From NCBI GenBank assembly GCA_900544645.1, contig UQWG01000048.1, positions 1 through 14,453 of the forward strand: DNA of 14,453 nt, given 5' to 3'. A program made the position numbers and the translations under genes. A model generated the notes under the pieces. That model saw nothing but the letters and a program-made list of their open reading frames with translations. It was not told where the DNA came from and searched no databases. This DNA is from an uncultured Collinsella sp. (lineage in GTDB: Bacteria; Actinomycetota; Coriobacteriia; Coriobacteriales; Coriobacteriaceae). Shown one piece after another: positions 6,696 to 13,192 of the stretch (position 1 is the first letter of the stretch; the number at the start of each line of letters is the position of its first letter).

Positions 6696-6720
6696 AGTGG
6701 ACATGGTGAGGGGCAGCTTG

Positions 6721-7713
6721 ATGCACGCGGCTCGGTTAGGTGCTGGGACCGCGGCGGTCATTGCCGTATTGGGCTTGAGCGGATGCGCGTTCAACCCACT
6801 GTCCACGTTCACGACGCCCACGATTGACCAGATCGAGCGCGAGACCGTTGCCCCTACGGTGTCGGACGATGCCCTGGTCACTCCCGGTACCCTGACGGTT
6901 GCCCTCGATACCTCCGATGCCCCGCAGGCCATGCAGGGCGCCGATGGTAACCTCACGGGCTACGCGGTCGACGCTGCCCGCGCCCTTGCAAGCCGCATGG
7001 GCCTCAAGGTTGCCTTCGTCGATGCTTCTTCTGCCGATTCCGCGCTTGGCGACAAAAAGGCCGACATCTTCATTGGTGACATCAATTCCACGGATGGTGA
7101 CATCAGCACGCTTGGTACTTGCCTGTACGACGCTGCGGCAGTGTTCGGAAAGACGAGCGACGGCGAGTCGCTGAGCGTTTCCACCGAAACGCTTAACACC
7201 GCTACCCTGGGCGTTCAGACCTCCTCGGCCTCGCAGGAAGCGCTCGCCAAGCAGAGTATCACGGCCAACCAAAAGACCTTCTCCAACATCAACGAGTGCT
7301 TTGAGGCGCTCGAGTCCGGCGAGATCGACTACGTGATTTGCGACTCCACGGCCGGCGGCTACCTTGCGCGCCTGATGAGCCAGATCTCTTACGTCGGCGC
7401 GCTCGAGACGCCCTCGACGCTCGGCGTCGCGGGCCTCGCGGCCAACGATGAGCTATGCCGTGCCGTGAGCGATGCCCTCGATAGCATCACGGTCGACGGC
7501 ACGCTCGAGGCGGTCCACTCCGTCTGGTACGGCACGATGCCCTATGACCTCACCACCAAGACGGTCTCGGGCGCCGACGTGCAGTCGACCGACACCGGAT
7601 CCAGCGAGTCCGCATCCTCCGGTTCGAGCAGCGAGGGTGCAAACTCCGAGGACAAATCGTCCAGCCAGGAAGCCACCATCACCGACGACGACATTAACAA
7701 ACTCAATAGCTAG
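6721..7713 (+). CDS. Solute-binding lipoprotein, family 3-like
   Basis: A 330-residue exported lipoprotein. The signal peptide runs from MHAARLG through a hydrophobic stretch to the lipobox LSGC, with lipidated Cys at residue 22. It is followed by a domain resembling the periplasmic amino-acid-binding family (SBP_bac_3): GTLTVALDTSDAPQ...GNLTGYAVDAARALASRMGLKVAFVDAS, then ...FEALESGEIDYVICDSTAGGYL and a final SVWYG. The last ~55 residues are Ser/Glu/Asp-rich and probably disordered. I chose ATG 6721 because GAGGGG (6708-6713) precedes it by 7 bases; ATG 6703 is an alternative, with its own weaker site. The open frame extends back to GTG 6529, but that part overlaps the structured noncoding sequence and would bury the signal peptide. 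No permease or ATPase gene is adjacent, so the ligand and partners are unknown. Confidence 0.8.
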   Translation: MHAARLGAGTAAVIAVLGLSGCAFNPLSTFTTPTIDQIERETVAPTVSDDALVTPGTLTVALDTSDAPQAMQGADGNLTGYAVDAARALASRMGLKVAFVDASSADSALGDKKADIFIGDINSTDGDISTLGTCLYDAAAVFGKTSDGESLSVSTETLNTATLGVQTSSASQEALAKQSITANQKTFSNINECFEALESGEIDYVICDSTAGGYLARLMSQISYVGALETPSTLGVAGLAANDELCRAVSDALDSITVDGTLEAVHSVWYGTMPYDLTTKTVSGADVQSTDTGSSESASSGSSSEGANSEDKSSSQEATITDDDINKLNS

Positions 7714-7779
7714 TTATTGCTAGGGGTGTTGTCTCCTATGCGTTGGAAAGGACACCTCTTCACGGTTTCAACACGCACT

Positions 7780-7813
7780 GCCGGGCTTTCCCAACAGGAG
7801 AGCCCGGCTTTTT
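7780..7813 (+). terminator. Intrinsic terminator after the lipoprotein gene
   Basis: GCCGGGCT (7780-7787) pairs with AGCCCGGC (7801-7808). Further inner pairs (7788-7791 with 7797-7800, one of them G-U) close a 5-base loop, and five T follow (7809-7813). It lies 66 bases after the stop codon. An upstream weaker hairpin (7722-7729 with 7752-7759) sits between the gene and the terminator. Confidence 0.92.
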
Positions 7814-7851
7814 CGTTTCCGTAAAACCAGCAGGTTAAAGACATTTTTTAA

Positions 7852-7928
7852 GTACCAAACCAAAGTCGTCGTCGCCCTCCTATAGCGCACTTTGCCACAG
7901 AAAAGTGCGAGACTTCGGTATGCGGTAC
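7852..7928 (+). promoter_or_regulatory. Multi-tier stem in the hpf leader, candidate regulatory RNA
   Basis: Four nested helices pair in order: GTACC 7852-7856 with GGTAC 7924-7928, ACC 7859-7861 with GGT 7917-7919, AAGTC 7863-7867 with GACTT 7911-7915, and an apical hairpin CGCACTTT 7886-7893 with AAAGTGCG 7902-7909 (8-base loop). The small internal loops between tiers are typical of a folded RNA rather than chance. It lies between the upstream terminator and the hpf start, about 100 bases before the gene. No clear promoter was found between 7814 and 7851, and nothing firm in 7930-8030 beyond the ribosome binding site. It could be a cis-regulatory leader, a separate small RNA, or part of a protein-binding site. 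Confidence 0.5.
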
Positions 7929-8030
7929 CAAGCAATCGTTATTCGGGTCTTTGGGAATCCGCGTGATTAAATGCACGGCAATGGGTACATAGCCAGTACA
8001 GTAAGTCCCCGAGGCAGATTGGAGCCACGT

Positions 8031-8615
8031 ATGGATATCAAGGTTTCTGGACGCAAGACGACGGTAACCGATGCTCTGCGTGCGCATGTGGATGAGAAGA
8101 TCGGCGAGGCGCTCAAGGTTTTCGACATCGAGCCCATGACAGTCGACGTCGTGCTTCGTTATGAGAAGAACCCCTCGAACCCCAACCCGGCAATCGTCGA
8201 GGTCACGGTTCGTGCCCGCGGCTCTGTGATTCGCGTTGCCGAGCACGGCGCAGATATGTATGCCGCCATCGACCTCTCCGCCGATAAGGTCACCCGCCAG
8301 CTGCGCAAGTTCAAGACCAAGGTCGTGGACAACCGCCAGGGCGGTGCCAGCGCGGCGGATGTCGCACCGGTCGAGCGCGTCGAGGATCTGGCCGACCTGC
8401 TGCTGCCCGAGGAGGACGACGACCTGCTCGTCCGCGAGAAGGTCATCGATGTTACCCCGATGACTGAGGAGCAGGCGCTGGTGCAGACCGATTTGCTGGG
8501 CCACGACTTCTACGTGTTCGAGAACGCGACGACCGGTCTCATCAATGTGGTGTATCACCGTAAGAATGGTGGATATGGCATCATCAAGCCCCGCATCGAA
8601 ACACTTGACGAGTAA
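8031..8615 (+). CDS. hpf: Ribosome hibernation promoting factor, long form
   Basis: Binds the 30S subunit and, through its C-terminal domain, pairs ribosomes into inactive 100S dimers under stress or stationary phase. The 194 residues show the two-part long form: the N-terminal RaiA/S30AE domain (about 1-105, MDIKVSGRKTTVTDALR...KIGEALK, VRARGSVIRVAEHGADMYAAIDLSADKVTRQLRKFK), an acidic linker (about 106-135), and the C-terminal dimerisation domain (about 136-194, ending GHDFYVFENATTGLINVVYHRKNGGYGIIKPR). I chose ATG 8031 because GGAG (8021-8024) precedes it and the protein begins as in the family; the longer in-frame start at 7971 adds unconserved residues. It is followed by a terminator and so is probably monocistronic, preceded by a structured leader. 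Confidence 0.96.
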   Translation: MDIKVSGRKTTVTDALRAHVDEKIGEALKVFDIEPMTVDVVLRYEKNPSNPNPAIVEVTVRARGSVIRVAEHGADMYAAIDLSADKVTRQLRKFKTKVVDNRQGGASAADVAPVERVEDLADLLLPEEDDDLLVREKVIDVTPMTEEQALVQTDLLGHDFYVFENATTGLINVVYHRKNGGYGIIKPRIETLDE

Positions 8616-8619
8616 AATA

Positions 8620-8641
8620 CGTTAACTTGCATGAGTTAACG
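8620..8641. repeat. Short palindrome between hpf and its terminator
   Basis: CGTTAACT (8620-8627) pairs perfectly with AGTTAACG (8634-8641) around a 6-base loop. It stands 4 bases after the hpf stop and 3 bases before the terminator stem. It may form a tandem hairpin that stabilises the hpf mRNA 3' end, or be an operator for degV downstream. It contains two GTTAAC sites. Confidence 0.6.
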
Positions 8642-8644
8642 GTT

Positions 8645-8676
8645 GGCGGCCATCCCATGCGGGTGGCCGCCTTTTT
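8645..8676 (+). terminator. Intrinsic terminator after hpf
   Basis: GGCGGCCA (8645-8652) pairs with TGGCCGCC (8664-8671). Inner pairs TCC/GGG close a 5-base loop, and five T follow (8672-8676). It begins 29 bases after the hpf stop and ends 18 bases before degV, so degV probably needs its own promoter or read-through. Confidence 0.92.
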
Positions 8677-8694
8677 ACGTAAGGAGTCGCTTTG

Positions 8695-9648
8695 ATGGAC
8701 AAGGCCGCATCCGCCGGTCATTCGAACCGTTGCCGCATCGTCGTCGATACCTGCTGCGACTTTAGCCCCGAGGTCGCCGCGAACCTCGATGTCGATATCC
8801 TGGGTTTCCCTTTCATTATCGATGGCGAGGAGCGCACAGACGACATCTGGTCGAGCATGAGCCCTAAGGAGTTCTACGACCGCATGCGCGCCGGTGCCCG
8901 CGTGTCCACCTCGGCTGTGTCGCTCGGTCGCTATATCGAGTTTTTTACCGAGTGCGCCAAAGAGGGCACGCCCACGGTCTACCTGTGCTTTACCTCGGCG
9001 CTGTCGTCGAGCTACAACTCCGCGTGCCAGGCGGCAGATGTCGTGCGCGCCGAGTATCCCAACTTTGAGCTCTACGTGGTCGACAACGCTCTGCCCTGCG
9101 CGACCGGTGCGCTCTTGGCGCTCGAGGCCGTGCGCCAGCGTTCGGCGGGACTGACCGCCAGGCAGCTGGTCGATTGGGCAAACGAGGCAAAGACCTACGT
9201 GCACGGCTACTTTACGCTCGAGAGCTTCGACGCACTGGCTGCCGGCGGCCGCATTCCTCCCGCGGCGGCGCAGCTCACGGCAAAGCTCGACGTCAAGCCC
9301 GAGCTCTCCTACGACCTGGCCGGCTCGCTGTCGCTGATCGGCGTCAACCGCGGCCGCAAGAAGGCGCTCAAGTCCATCCTCAAGTCGTTCCGCGAGAACT
9401 ACGTGCCCGATCGCACCATGCCCATCGCCATCATGACGGCCGATGCCGAAAAGGATGGTGACTGGCTCGAAGCCGCCATCCGCAAGGAGGAGGGTTGCGC
9501 CGACGTCACGATCATTCGCGGCTCCGTGGGTCCCACCATCGGCTCGCACGTGGGCCCCGGCATGGTGGGCTGCGCGTTTTGGGGTAAGAACCGCGCCGAC
9601 AAGGCGTCGCTTTCCGACCGTATCGCCCGCCGCGTGCGCGGTCAGTAG
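8695..9648 (+). CDS. DegV family fatty-acid-binding protein
   Basis: DegV/FakB proteins bind a free fatty acid and present it to the FakA kinase for phosphorylation, feeding exogenous fatty acids into phospholipids. The 317-residue protein begins with IVVDTCCDFSPE (residues 15-26). It holds the VSTSAVSLGRYIEFF segment (S71-T72-S73, fatty-acid carboxylate region), the TSALSSSYNSA motif, YFTLESFDALAAGGRIPP and GSVGPTIGSHVGPGMVG. In that last motif H285 is the conserved ligand-contacting His. The start is ATG 8695, eight bases after AAGGAG (8681-8686); a TTG three bases earlier is possible but less likely. No fakA gene is present in the window. The exact lipid specificity cannot be told from sequence. 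Confidence 0.94.
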   Translation: MDKAASAGHSNRCRIVVDTCCDFSPEVAANLDVDILGFPFIIDGEERTDDIWSSMSPKEFYDRMRAGARVSTSAVSLGRYIEFFTECAKEGTPTVYLCFTSALSSSYNSACQAADVVRAEYPNFELYVVDNALPCATGALLALEAVRQRSAGLTARQLVDWANEAKTYVHGYFTLESFDALAAGGRIPPAAAQLTAKLDVKPELSYDLAGSLSLIGVNRGRKKALKSILKSFRENYVPDRTMPIAIMTADAEKDGDWLEAAIRKEEGCADVTIIRGSVGPTIGSHVGPGMVGCAFWGKNRADKASLSDRIARRVRGQ

Positions 9649-9746
9649 GCAAGCGCTGCGTCCGTAATCGCCCTCGACTCACAGCCCAAACGCTGGCACC
9701 GAGTATTCAACCTGGTAACAACACCCAACCCAAAAGGAAAGGTTTC

Positions 9747-10826
9747 ATGGCAAACAAGCTCTCCGTCGCATTCATCGGCACCGGAATCATGGGTGCCCCC
9801 ATCGCCGGCCACATTCTGGACGCCGGCTATCCCGTCACGGTCAACAACCGCACCAAGTCCAAGGCGGCGGCGCTTATCGAGCGCGGCGCCGTCTGGGCAG
9901 ATACGCCGGCCGATGCCGCGGCGAACGCCGATGTCGTCTTTACCATGGTGGGCTATCCCTCCGAGGTCGAGGAACTCTACCTGGCGGGCGACGGCCTGCT
10001 CGCGTGCACTAAGCCCGGCGCGGTCCTGATCGACCTCACCACGAGCTCGCCCGAGCTTGCCCGTGACATTGCCGAGGCCGCCCAGGTTTCTGGTCGCATG
10101 GCGTTTGACTGCCCCGTCACCGGCGGCGAGTCGGGCGCTATCGCCGGTACGCTCACGGCTATCGTGGGCGCTACCGAGAACGACATCGCGCCGGTCCGCA
10201 ACATCCTTGCCACCTTTGCGGCCAACATCTGCTGCTTCGACGGCGCCGGCAAGGGCCAGGCTGCCAAGCTCGCCAACCAGGTGTCGCTGGGCGCCTGCAT
10301 GGTCGGCATGGCAGACGCCATGGCATTTGCCGAGCTGAGCGGCCTTGATCTGGAGAAGACCCGCCAGATGATCCTGGGCAGTACCGGCAAGTCCGGCGCC
10401 ATGGAGAGCCTGGCGCCCAAGGCGCTCGACGGCGACTACAAGCCCGGTTTTATGGTCGAGCACTTCATCAAGGACCTGCGCTTGGCGCTCGCCTATGCCG
10501 ACGATCGCGAGCTTGCGCTGCCCGGCGCCGACGTGGCCTTTACGCTCTACGACATGCTCGATGCCATCGGTGGTGCCAAGCTGGGCACCCAGGCCATCAC
10601 GGTCCTCTATAAGGAGGAGGCCGACGCCATCGCCGCCGGTCTGGACTGGTCGCAGTATCGTCCCGAAGAGCACGGTGCTCACGAGGACGGCTGCGGTTGC
10701 GGCGAGCACGGCGACGACCATGAGTGCGGTTGCGGCCACCACCATGGCGAGGACCACGAGTGCTGCGGCGGCCACGGCCATGATGATGGCCACGAGTGCT
10801 GCTGCGGCCACCATCACGGGGAGTAG
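9747..10826 (+). CDS. Beta-hydroxyacid dehydrogenase with Cys/His-rich tail
   Basis: An NAD(P)-dependent dehydrogenase of the 3-hydroxyisobutyrate/6-phosphogluconate family, which oxidises beta-hydroxyacids or reduces semialdehydes. The Rossmann motif is at 11-16 (GTGIMG), the substrate loop at about 121-127 (DCPVTGG) and the catalytic lysine is K174 in GKGQAAKLANQ. Helices from 180 to 300 complete the family domain. The usual length is about 290-300, so residues 309-359 are extra. That tail has 14 His and 9 Cys in 51 residues, built of repeats such as DHECGCGHHHGE and GHECCCGHHHGE. It resembles metal-storage or metal-binding tails (as on some SlyD or HypB proteins), so it may bind Ni, Zn or Cu. 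AAAAGGAAAGG precedes ATG 9747. The next gene follows 5 bases after the stop. The substrate is unknown. Confidence 0.9.
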   Translation: MANKLSVAFIGTGIMGAPIAGHILDAGYPVTVNNRTKSKAAALIERGAVWADTPADAAANADVVFTMVGYPSEVEELYLAGDGLLACTKPGAVLIDLTTSSPELARDIAEAAQVSGRMAFDCPVTGGESGAIAGTLTAIVGATENDIAPVRNILATFAANICCFDGAGKGQAAKLANQVSLGACMVGMADAMAFAELSGLDLEKTRQMILGSTGKSGAMESLAPKALDGDYKPGFMVEHFIKDLRLALAYADDRELALPGADVAFTLYDMLDAIGGAKLGTQAITVLYKEEADAIAAGLDWSQYRPEEHGAHEDGCGCGEHGDDHECGCGHHHGEDHECCGGHGHDDGHECCCGHHHGE

Positions 10827-10831
10827 CGCCC

Positions 10832-11260
10832 ATGAGCTGGACGTTCGTGGTGCTTGCGCTGGTGCTCTTTCTCTTCGCGATCTACATCGGCTTTTTGTGC
10901 GGCCAGTGGGCGTGCGAAAAGCGCGTCATCACCAAGCGCGACTACTGGATTGCCAACTTTGCGGGAGCGGCGGCAGTCATCCTGCTGACCTGGGTGTTCT
11001 CGCTGTTCCCGCTGGTGCAGTTTGCGCCGATCGGCTGGCTCGGCGGCTTTATCGCCGGCCTTAAGATGAGCTTTGGCGAGTCCGTCGGTCCGTGGCGCAA
11101 ACACGACGAGGTCTTTAACGTCAACAAGGCTCACCGCGCCGCCGCCGACGCGGGCGATGCCGAGGAGCGCCGCCGTGCGCGTCGCAATGGCGCGGCCGAC
11201 CGACAGCTCATCTCGGTCACCGATGACAGCAAGGGTGCTGACAAGCACGCTAAGAAATAG
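10832..11260 (+). CDS. Small membrane protein of unknown function
   Basis: A 142-residue protein I do not recognise. Residues 4-25 form a strong hydrophobic helix (FVVLALVLFLFAIYIGFLC). A second lies at about 41-62 (IANFAGAAAVILLTWVFSLF), with a possible third short hydrophobic stretch at 66-83 (APIGWLGGFIAGL). The C-terminal ~55 residues are charged, cytoplasmic-type sequence rich in Arg, Asp and Lys. The start ATG 10832 has GGGGAG (10818-10823) before it; the open frame extends to 10796 but lies inside the upstream gene. It is 5 bases after the dehydrogenase stop and 15 bases before the HEAT-like gene, so it is probably co-transcribed. Confidence 0.75.
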   Translation: MSWTFVVLALVLFLFAIYIGFLCGQWACEKRVITKRDYWIANFAGAAAVILLTWVFSLFPLVQFAPIGWLGGFIAGLKMSFGESVGPWRKHDEVFNVNKAHRAAADAGDAEERRRARRNGAADRQLISVTDDSKGADKHAKK

Positions 11261-11275
11261 TAAAAAGAGGTAACT

Positions 11276-11974
11276 ATGGCAGAAAACAAAGACGAACAGC
11301 TCACCGACGAGGAGCTGGCACAACTCCAGCTGGCAGAGGAGAACGAGAACGCCGTCGACCGCCTGGTCCAGGAGCTCGGCTGCCCCACGCGCCGCATCCG
11401 TCAGTTTGCCGCCCGCGTGCTGCACCTGCTTGCCGAGCGCGATCCGCAGCGCGTCGTGCCCTGCGTGCCCGCGCTGATCGAGGCGCTCGACCGCCCCGAG
11501 GCTCAGACCCGCTGGGAGGCTCTCGATGCCCTGGCGGCGCTCGCCACCACCTGCCCCGAGCAGCTGGGCGATGCCTTTGAGGGCGCCGAGACCGCGCTGT
11601 TCGATGAGATTTCGTCCACGCTGCGCTATGCCGCCTTCCGCCTGCTGTGCGTGTGGGGCGCCACGAGTGTCGAGCGTTCGCGCGAGGCTTGGCCCATCCT
11701 GGACGAGGCCATCCAGTGCTACCACGGCGACCTCGAGTATCGCGACATGCTCGGTTGCCTGTACGAGTTTGGCCGGGGCGAGATTGACGCCGAGGTCGCC
11801 GAGAAGCTCGCGCTGCGCCTTAAGTTCGATGCCGAGAACGGCAAGGGTAGCTATCTCAAGGCCCGTTCGAGCGAGATTTGCGAAATGCTTGTTAAACGTT
11901 TTGGCCTGGATCTCTCCAAAAAGAAGAAGCGTGCTAGCGTAAAAAAATCTGACGACGCCGAAGACGAGGAGTAA
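11276..11974 (+). CDS. HEAT-repeat-like helical protein
   Basis: A 232-residue, nearly all-helical protein. The middle (about 33-185) shows HEAT/armadillo-like helical pairs: GCPTRRIRQFAARVLHLLAERDPQRVVPCVPALIEALDRPEAQTRWEALDALAALATTCPEQL, then a less regular set. The C-terminus ends in a basic then acidic tail (KKKKRASVKKSDDAEDEE). HEAT proteins usually serve as scaffolds or protein-binding surfaces; no partner or function can be read here. AAAAAGAGG precedes ATG 11276. Its own 3' end carries GAGGAG (11968-11973), the ribosome binding site for icd, six bases before the next start, so coupling is likely. Confidence 0.7.
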   Translation: MAENKDEQLTDEELAQLQLAEENENAVDRLVQELGCPTRRIRQFAARVLHLLAERDPQRVVPCVPALIEALDRPEAQTRWEALDALAALATTCPEQLGDAFEGAETALFDEISSTLRYAAFRLLCVWGATSVERSREAWPILDEAIQCYHGDLEYRDMLGCLYEFGRGEIDAEVAEKLALRLKFDAENGKGSYLKARSSEICEMLVKRFGLDLSKKKKRASVKKSDDAEDEE

Positions 11975-11980
11975 CAGATT

Positions 11981-13066
11981 ATGGCGCACGATGTAGTCCT
12001 GATTCCTGGTGACGGTATCGGTCCCGAGATTACGCAGGCTATGCGCCGCGTGGTCGAGGCCACTGGTGTCCAGATCAACTGGAACGTCCAGGAGGCCGGT
12101 GCCGGCGTCATGGACGAGTTTGGCACGCCGCTGCCCCAACATGTGCTCGATGCGGTCGCCGAGACCAAGGTTGCTATCAAGGGCCCCATCACCACGCCGG
12201 TCGGCACGGGTTTCCGCAGCGTTAACGTCGCCCTGCGCAAGCATTTTGACCTGTACGCCTGCGTGCGCCCCTGCCTGTCGCAGCCGGGCGACGGCTCGCG
12301 CTTCCGCGACGTCGACCTGGTTATCGTGCGCGAGAACACCGAGGACCTCTATGCCGGCATCGAGTTCGATGAGGGCGCTGCCGAGGTCGAGGAGCTCTCG
12401 CAGCTCGTCGAGCGCTCGGGCCAGAAGACCTTCGCCGCGGATTCCGCCATCTCAATCAAGCCGATTTCCATCGCCAAGAGCCGCCGCATTGTGGAGTACG
12501 CTTTTGAGTACGCCCGCCGCTGCGGCCGCAAAAAGGTGACGGCCGTGCATAAGGCCAACATCATGAAGGCGACCGATGGCCTGTTCCTGCGCGTTGCGCG
12601 CGAGGTGGCCGCCAACTATCCCGATATCGAGTTCAACGACAAGATTGTCGACGCCACCTGCATGGGCCTGGTCCAGAACCCCAACGACTTCGATGTCCTG
12701 GTGCTGCCCAACCTGTACGGTGACATTGTGAGCGACCTGTGCGCCGGTCTGGTAGGTGGACTGGGTATGGCTCCGGGTTCCAACATCGGTGCCGACTGCG
12801 CCATCTTCGAGGCGACGCACGGCTCCGCGCCCGATATCGCTGGCCAGGATATCGCTAACCCCACGGCCGAGATTCTGTCCGCGGCTATGATGCTCGATCA
12901 CCTGGGCGAGAACGACGCGGCCAATCGCATTCGCGCCGCCGTTTCTGCCACGCTCGACGAGGGTGAGCAGGTTACCGGCGACGTTCGTCGTGCCCAGACC
13001 GGCTCCGTTGAGGGCGCTGTGGGCACGCAGGCCTTTGCCGATGCCGTTATCGCGCACCTGGCCTAA
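11981..13066 (+). CDS. icd: Isocitrate dehydrogenase, NAD type
   Basis: Oxidatively decarboxylates isocitrate to 2-oxoglutarate, supplying glutamate synthesis even in organisms with an incomplete citric acid cycle. The 361-residue length and motifs match the isocitrate/isopropylmalate dehydrogenase family. They include IPGDGIGPEI (8-17), KGPITTPVGTGFRSVNVALRKHF (67-89, with substrate residues S80, N82, R86 and R96), the VRENTEDLYAGIE signature (116-128, R117 and Y124) that favours isocitrate over isopropylmalate, HKANIMKATDGLF, the metal-binding DATCMGLV, LPNLYGDIVSDL, and the cofactor motif ATHGSAPDIAGQDIANPTAEILS. The residue pattern is of the short NAD-dependent type rather than the long NADP type; the cofactor assignment is inferred. 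It ends a tight gene run and is followed by a hairpin. Confidence 0.94.
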   Translation: MAHDVVLIPGDGIGPEITQAMRRVVEATGVQINWNVQEAGAGVMDEFGTPLPQHVLDAVAETKVAIKGPITTPVGTGFRSVNVALRKHFDLYACVRPCLSQPGDGSRFRDVDLVIVRENTEDLYAGIEFDEGAAEVEELSQLVERSGQKTFAADSAISIKPISIAKSRRIVEYAFEYARRCGRKKVTAVHKANIMKATDGLFLRVAREVAANYPDIEFNDKIVDATCMGLVQNPNDFDVLVLPNLYGDIVSDLCAGLVGGLGMAPGSNIGADCAIFEATHGSAPDIAGQDIANPTAEILSAAMMLDHLGENDAANRIRAAVSATLDEGEQVTGDVRRAQTGSVEGAVGTQAFADAVIAHLA

Positions 13067-13125
13067 GGCATGCAGACTGCAAACGCCTAAATAGTACTTA
13101 AGTGTTTGCGTATAACCTGAGAATC

Positions 13126-13154
13126 AATACGCCCGGCGCTTTGTCGGGCGTATT
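13126..13154 (+). terminator. Probable terminator hairpin after icd
   Basis: AATACGCCCG (13126-13135) pairs perfectly with CGGGCGTATT (13145-13154) around a 9-base loop. What follows, CTATTGCGG, is only moderately T-rich, so termination may be partial. A weaker hairpin (13079-13086 with 13102-13109) lies between the icd stop and this one. Confidence 0.65.
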
Positions 13155-13192
13155 CTATTGCGGACTATGTTTCCTAACAAGGAGTAACTGAT

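Noticed and set aside
6314..6697. Open frames within the 6.3-6.7 kb noncoding region
   Set aside because: Composition is random-like, no ribosome binding site fits, and the region is better explained by promoter plus structured RNA.
6529..6720. Long N-terminal extension of the lipoprotein from GTG 6529
   Set aside because: It would put about 60 residues before a clear lipoprotein signal peptide and overlaps stable RNA helices; ATG 6721 has a good ribosome binding site.
9642..10817. 391-residue minus-strand open frame opposite the dehydrogenase
   Set aside because: Antisense shadow; its Ala/Val-rich start is just the complement of the Cys/His repeat region.
10671..10823. Short DNA repeats considered as a CRISPR or tandem-repeat array
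   Set aside because: They are in-frame codons of the Cys/His-rich tail, with no unique spacers.
10814..12244. 476-residue minus-strand open frame
   Set aside because: It spans three well-supported plus-strand genes and shows no domain or ribosome binding site.
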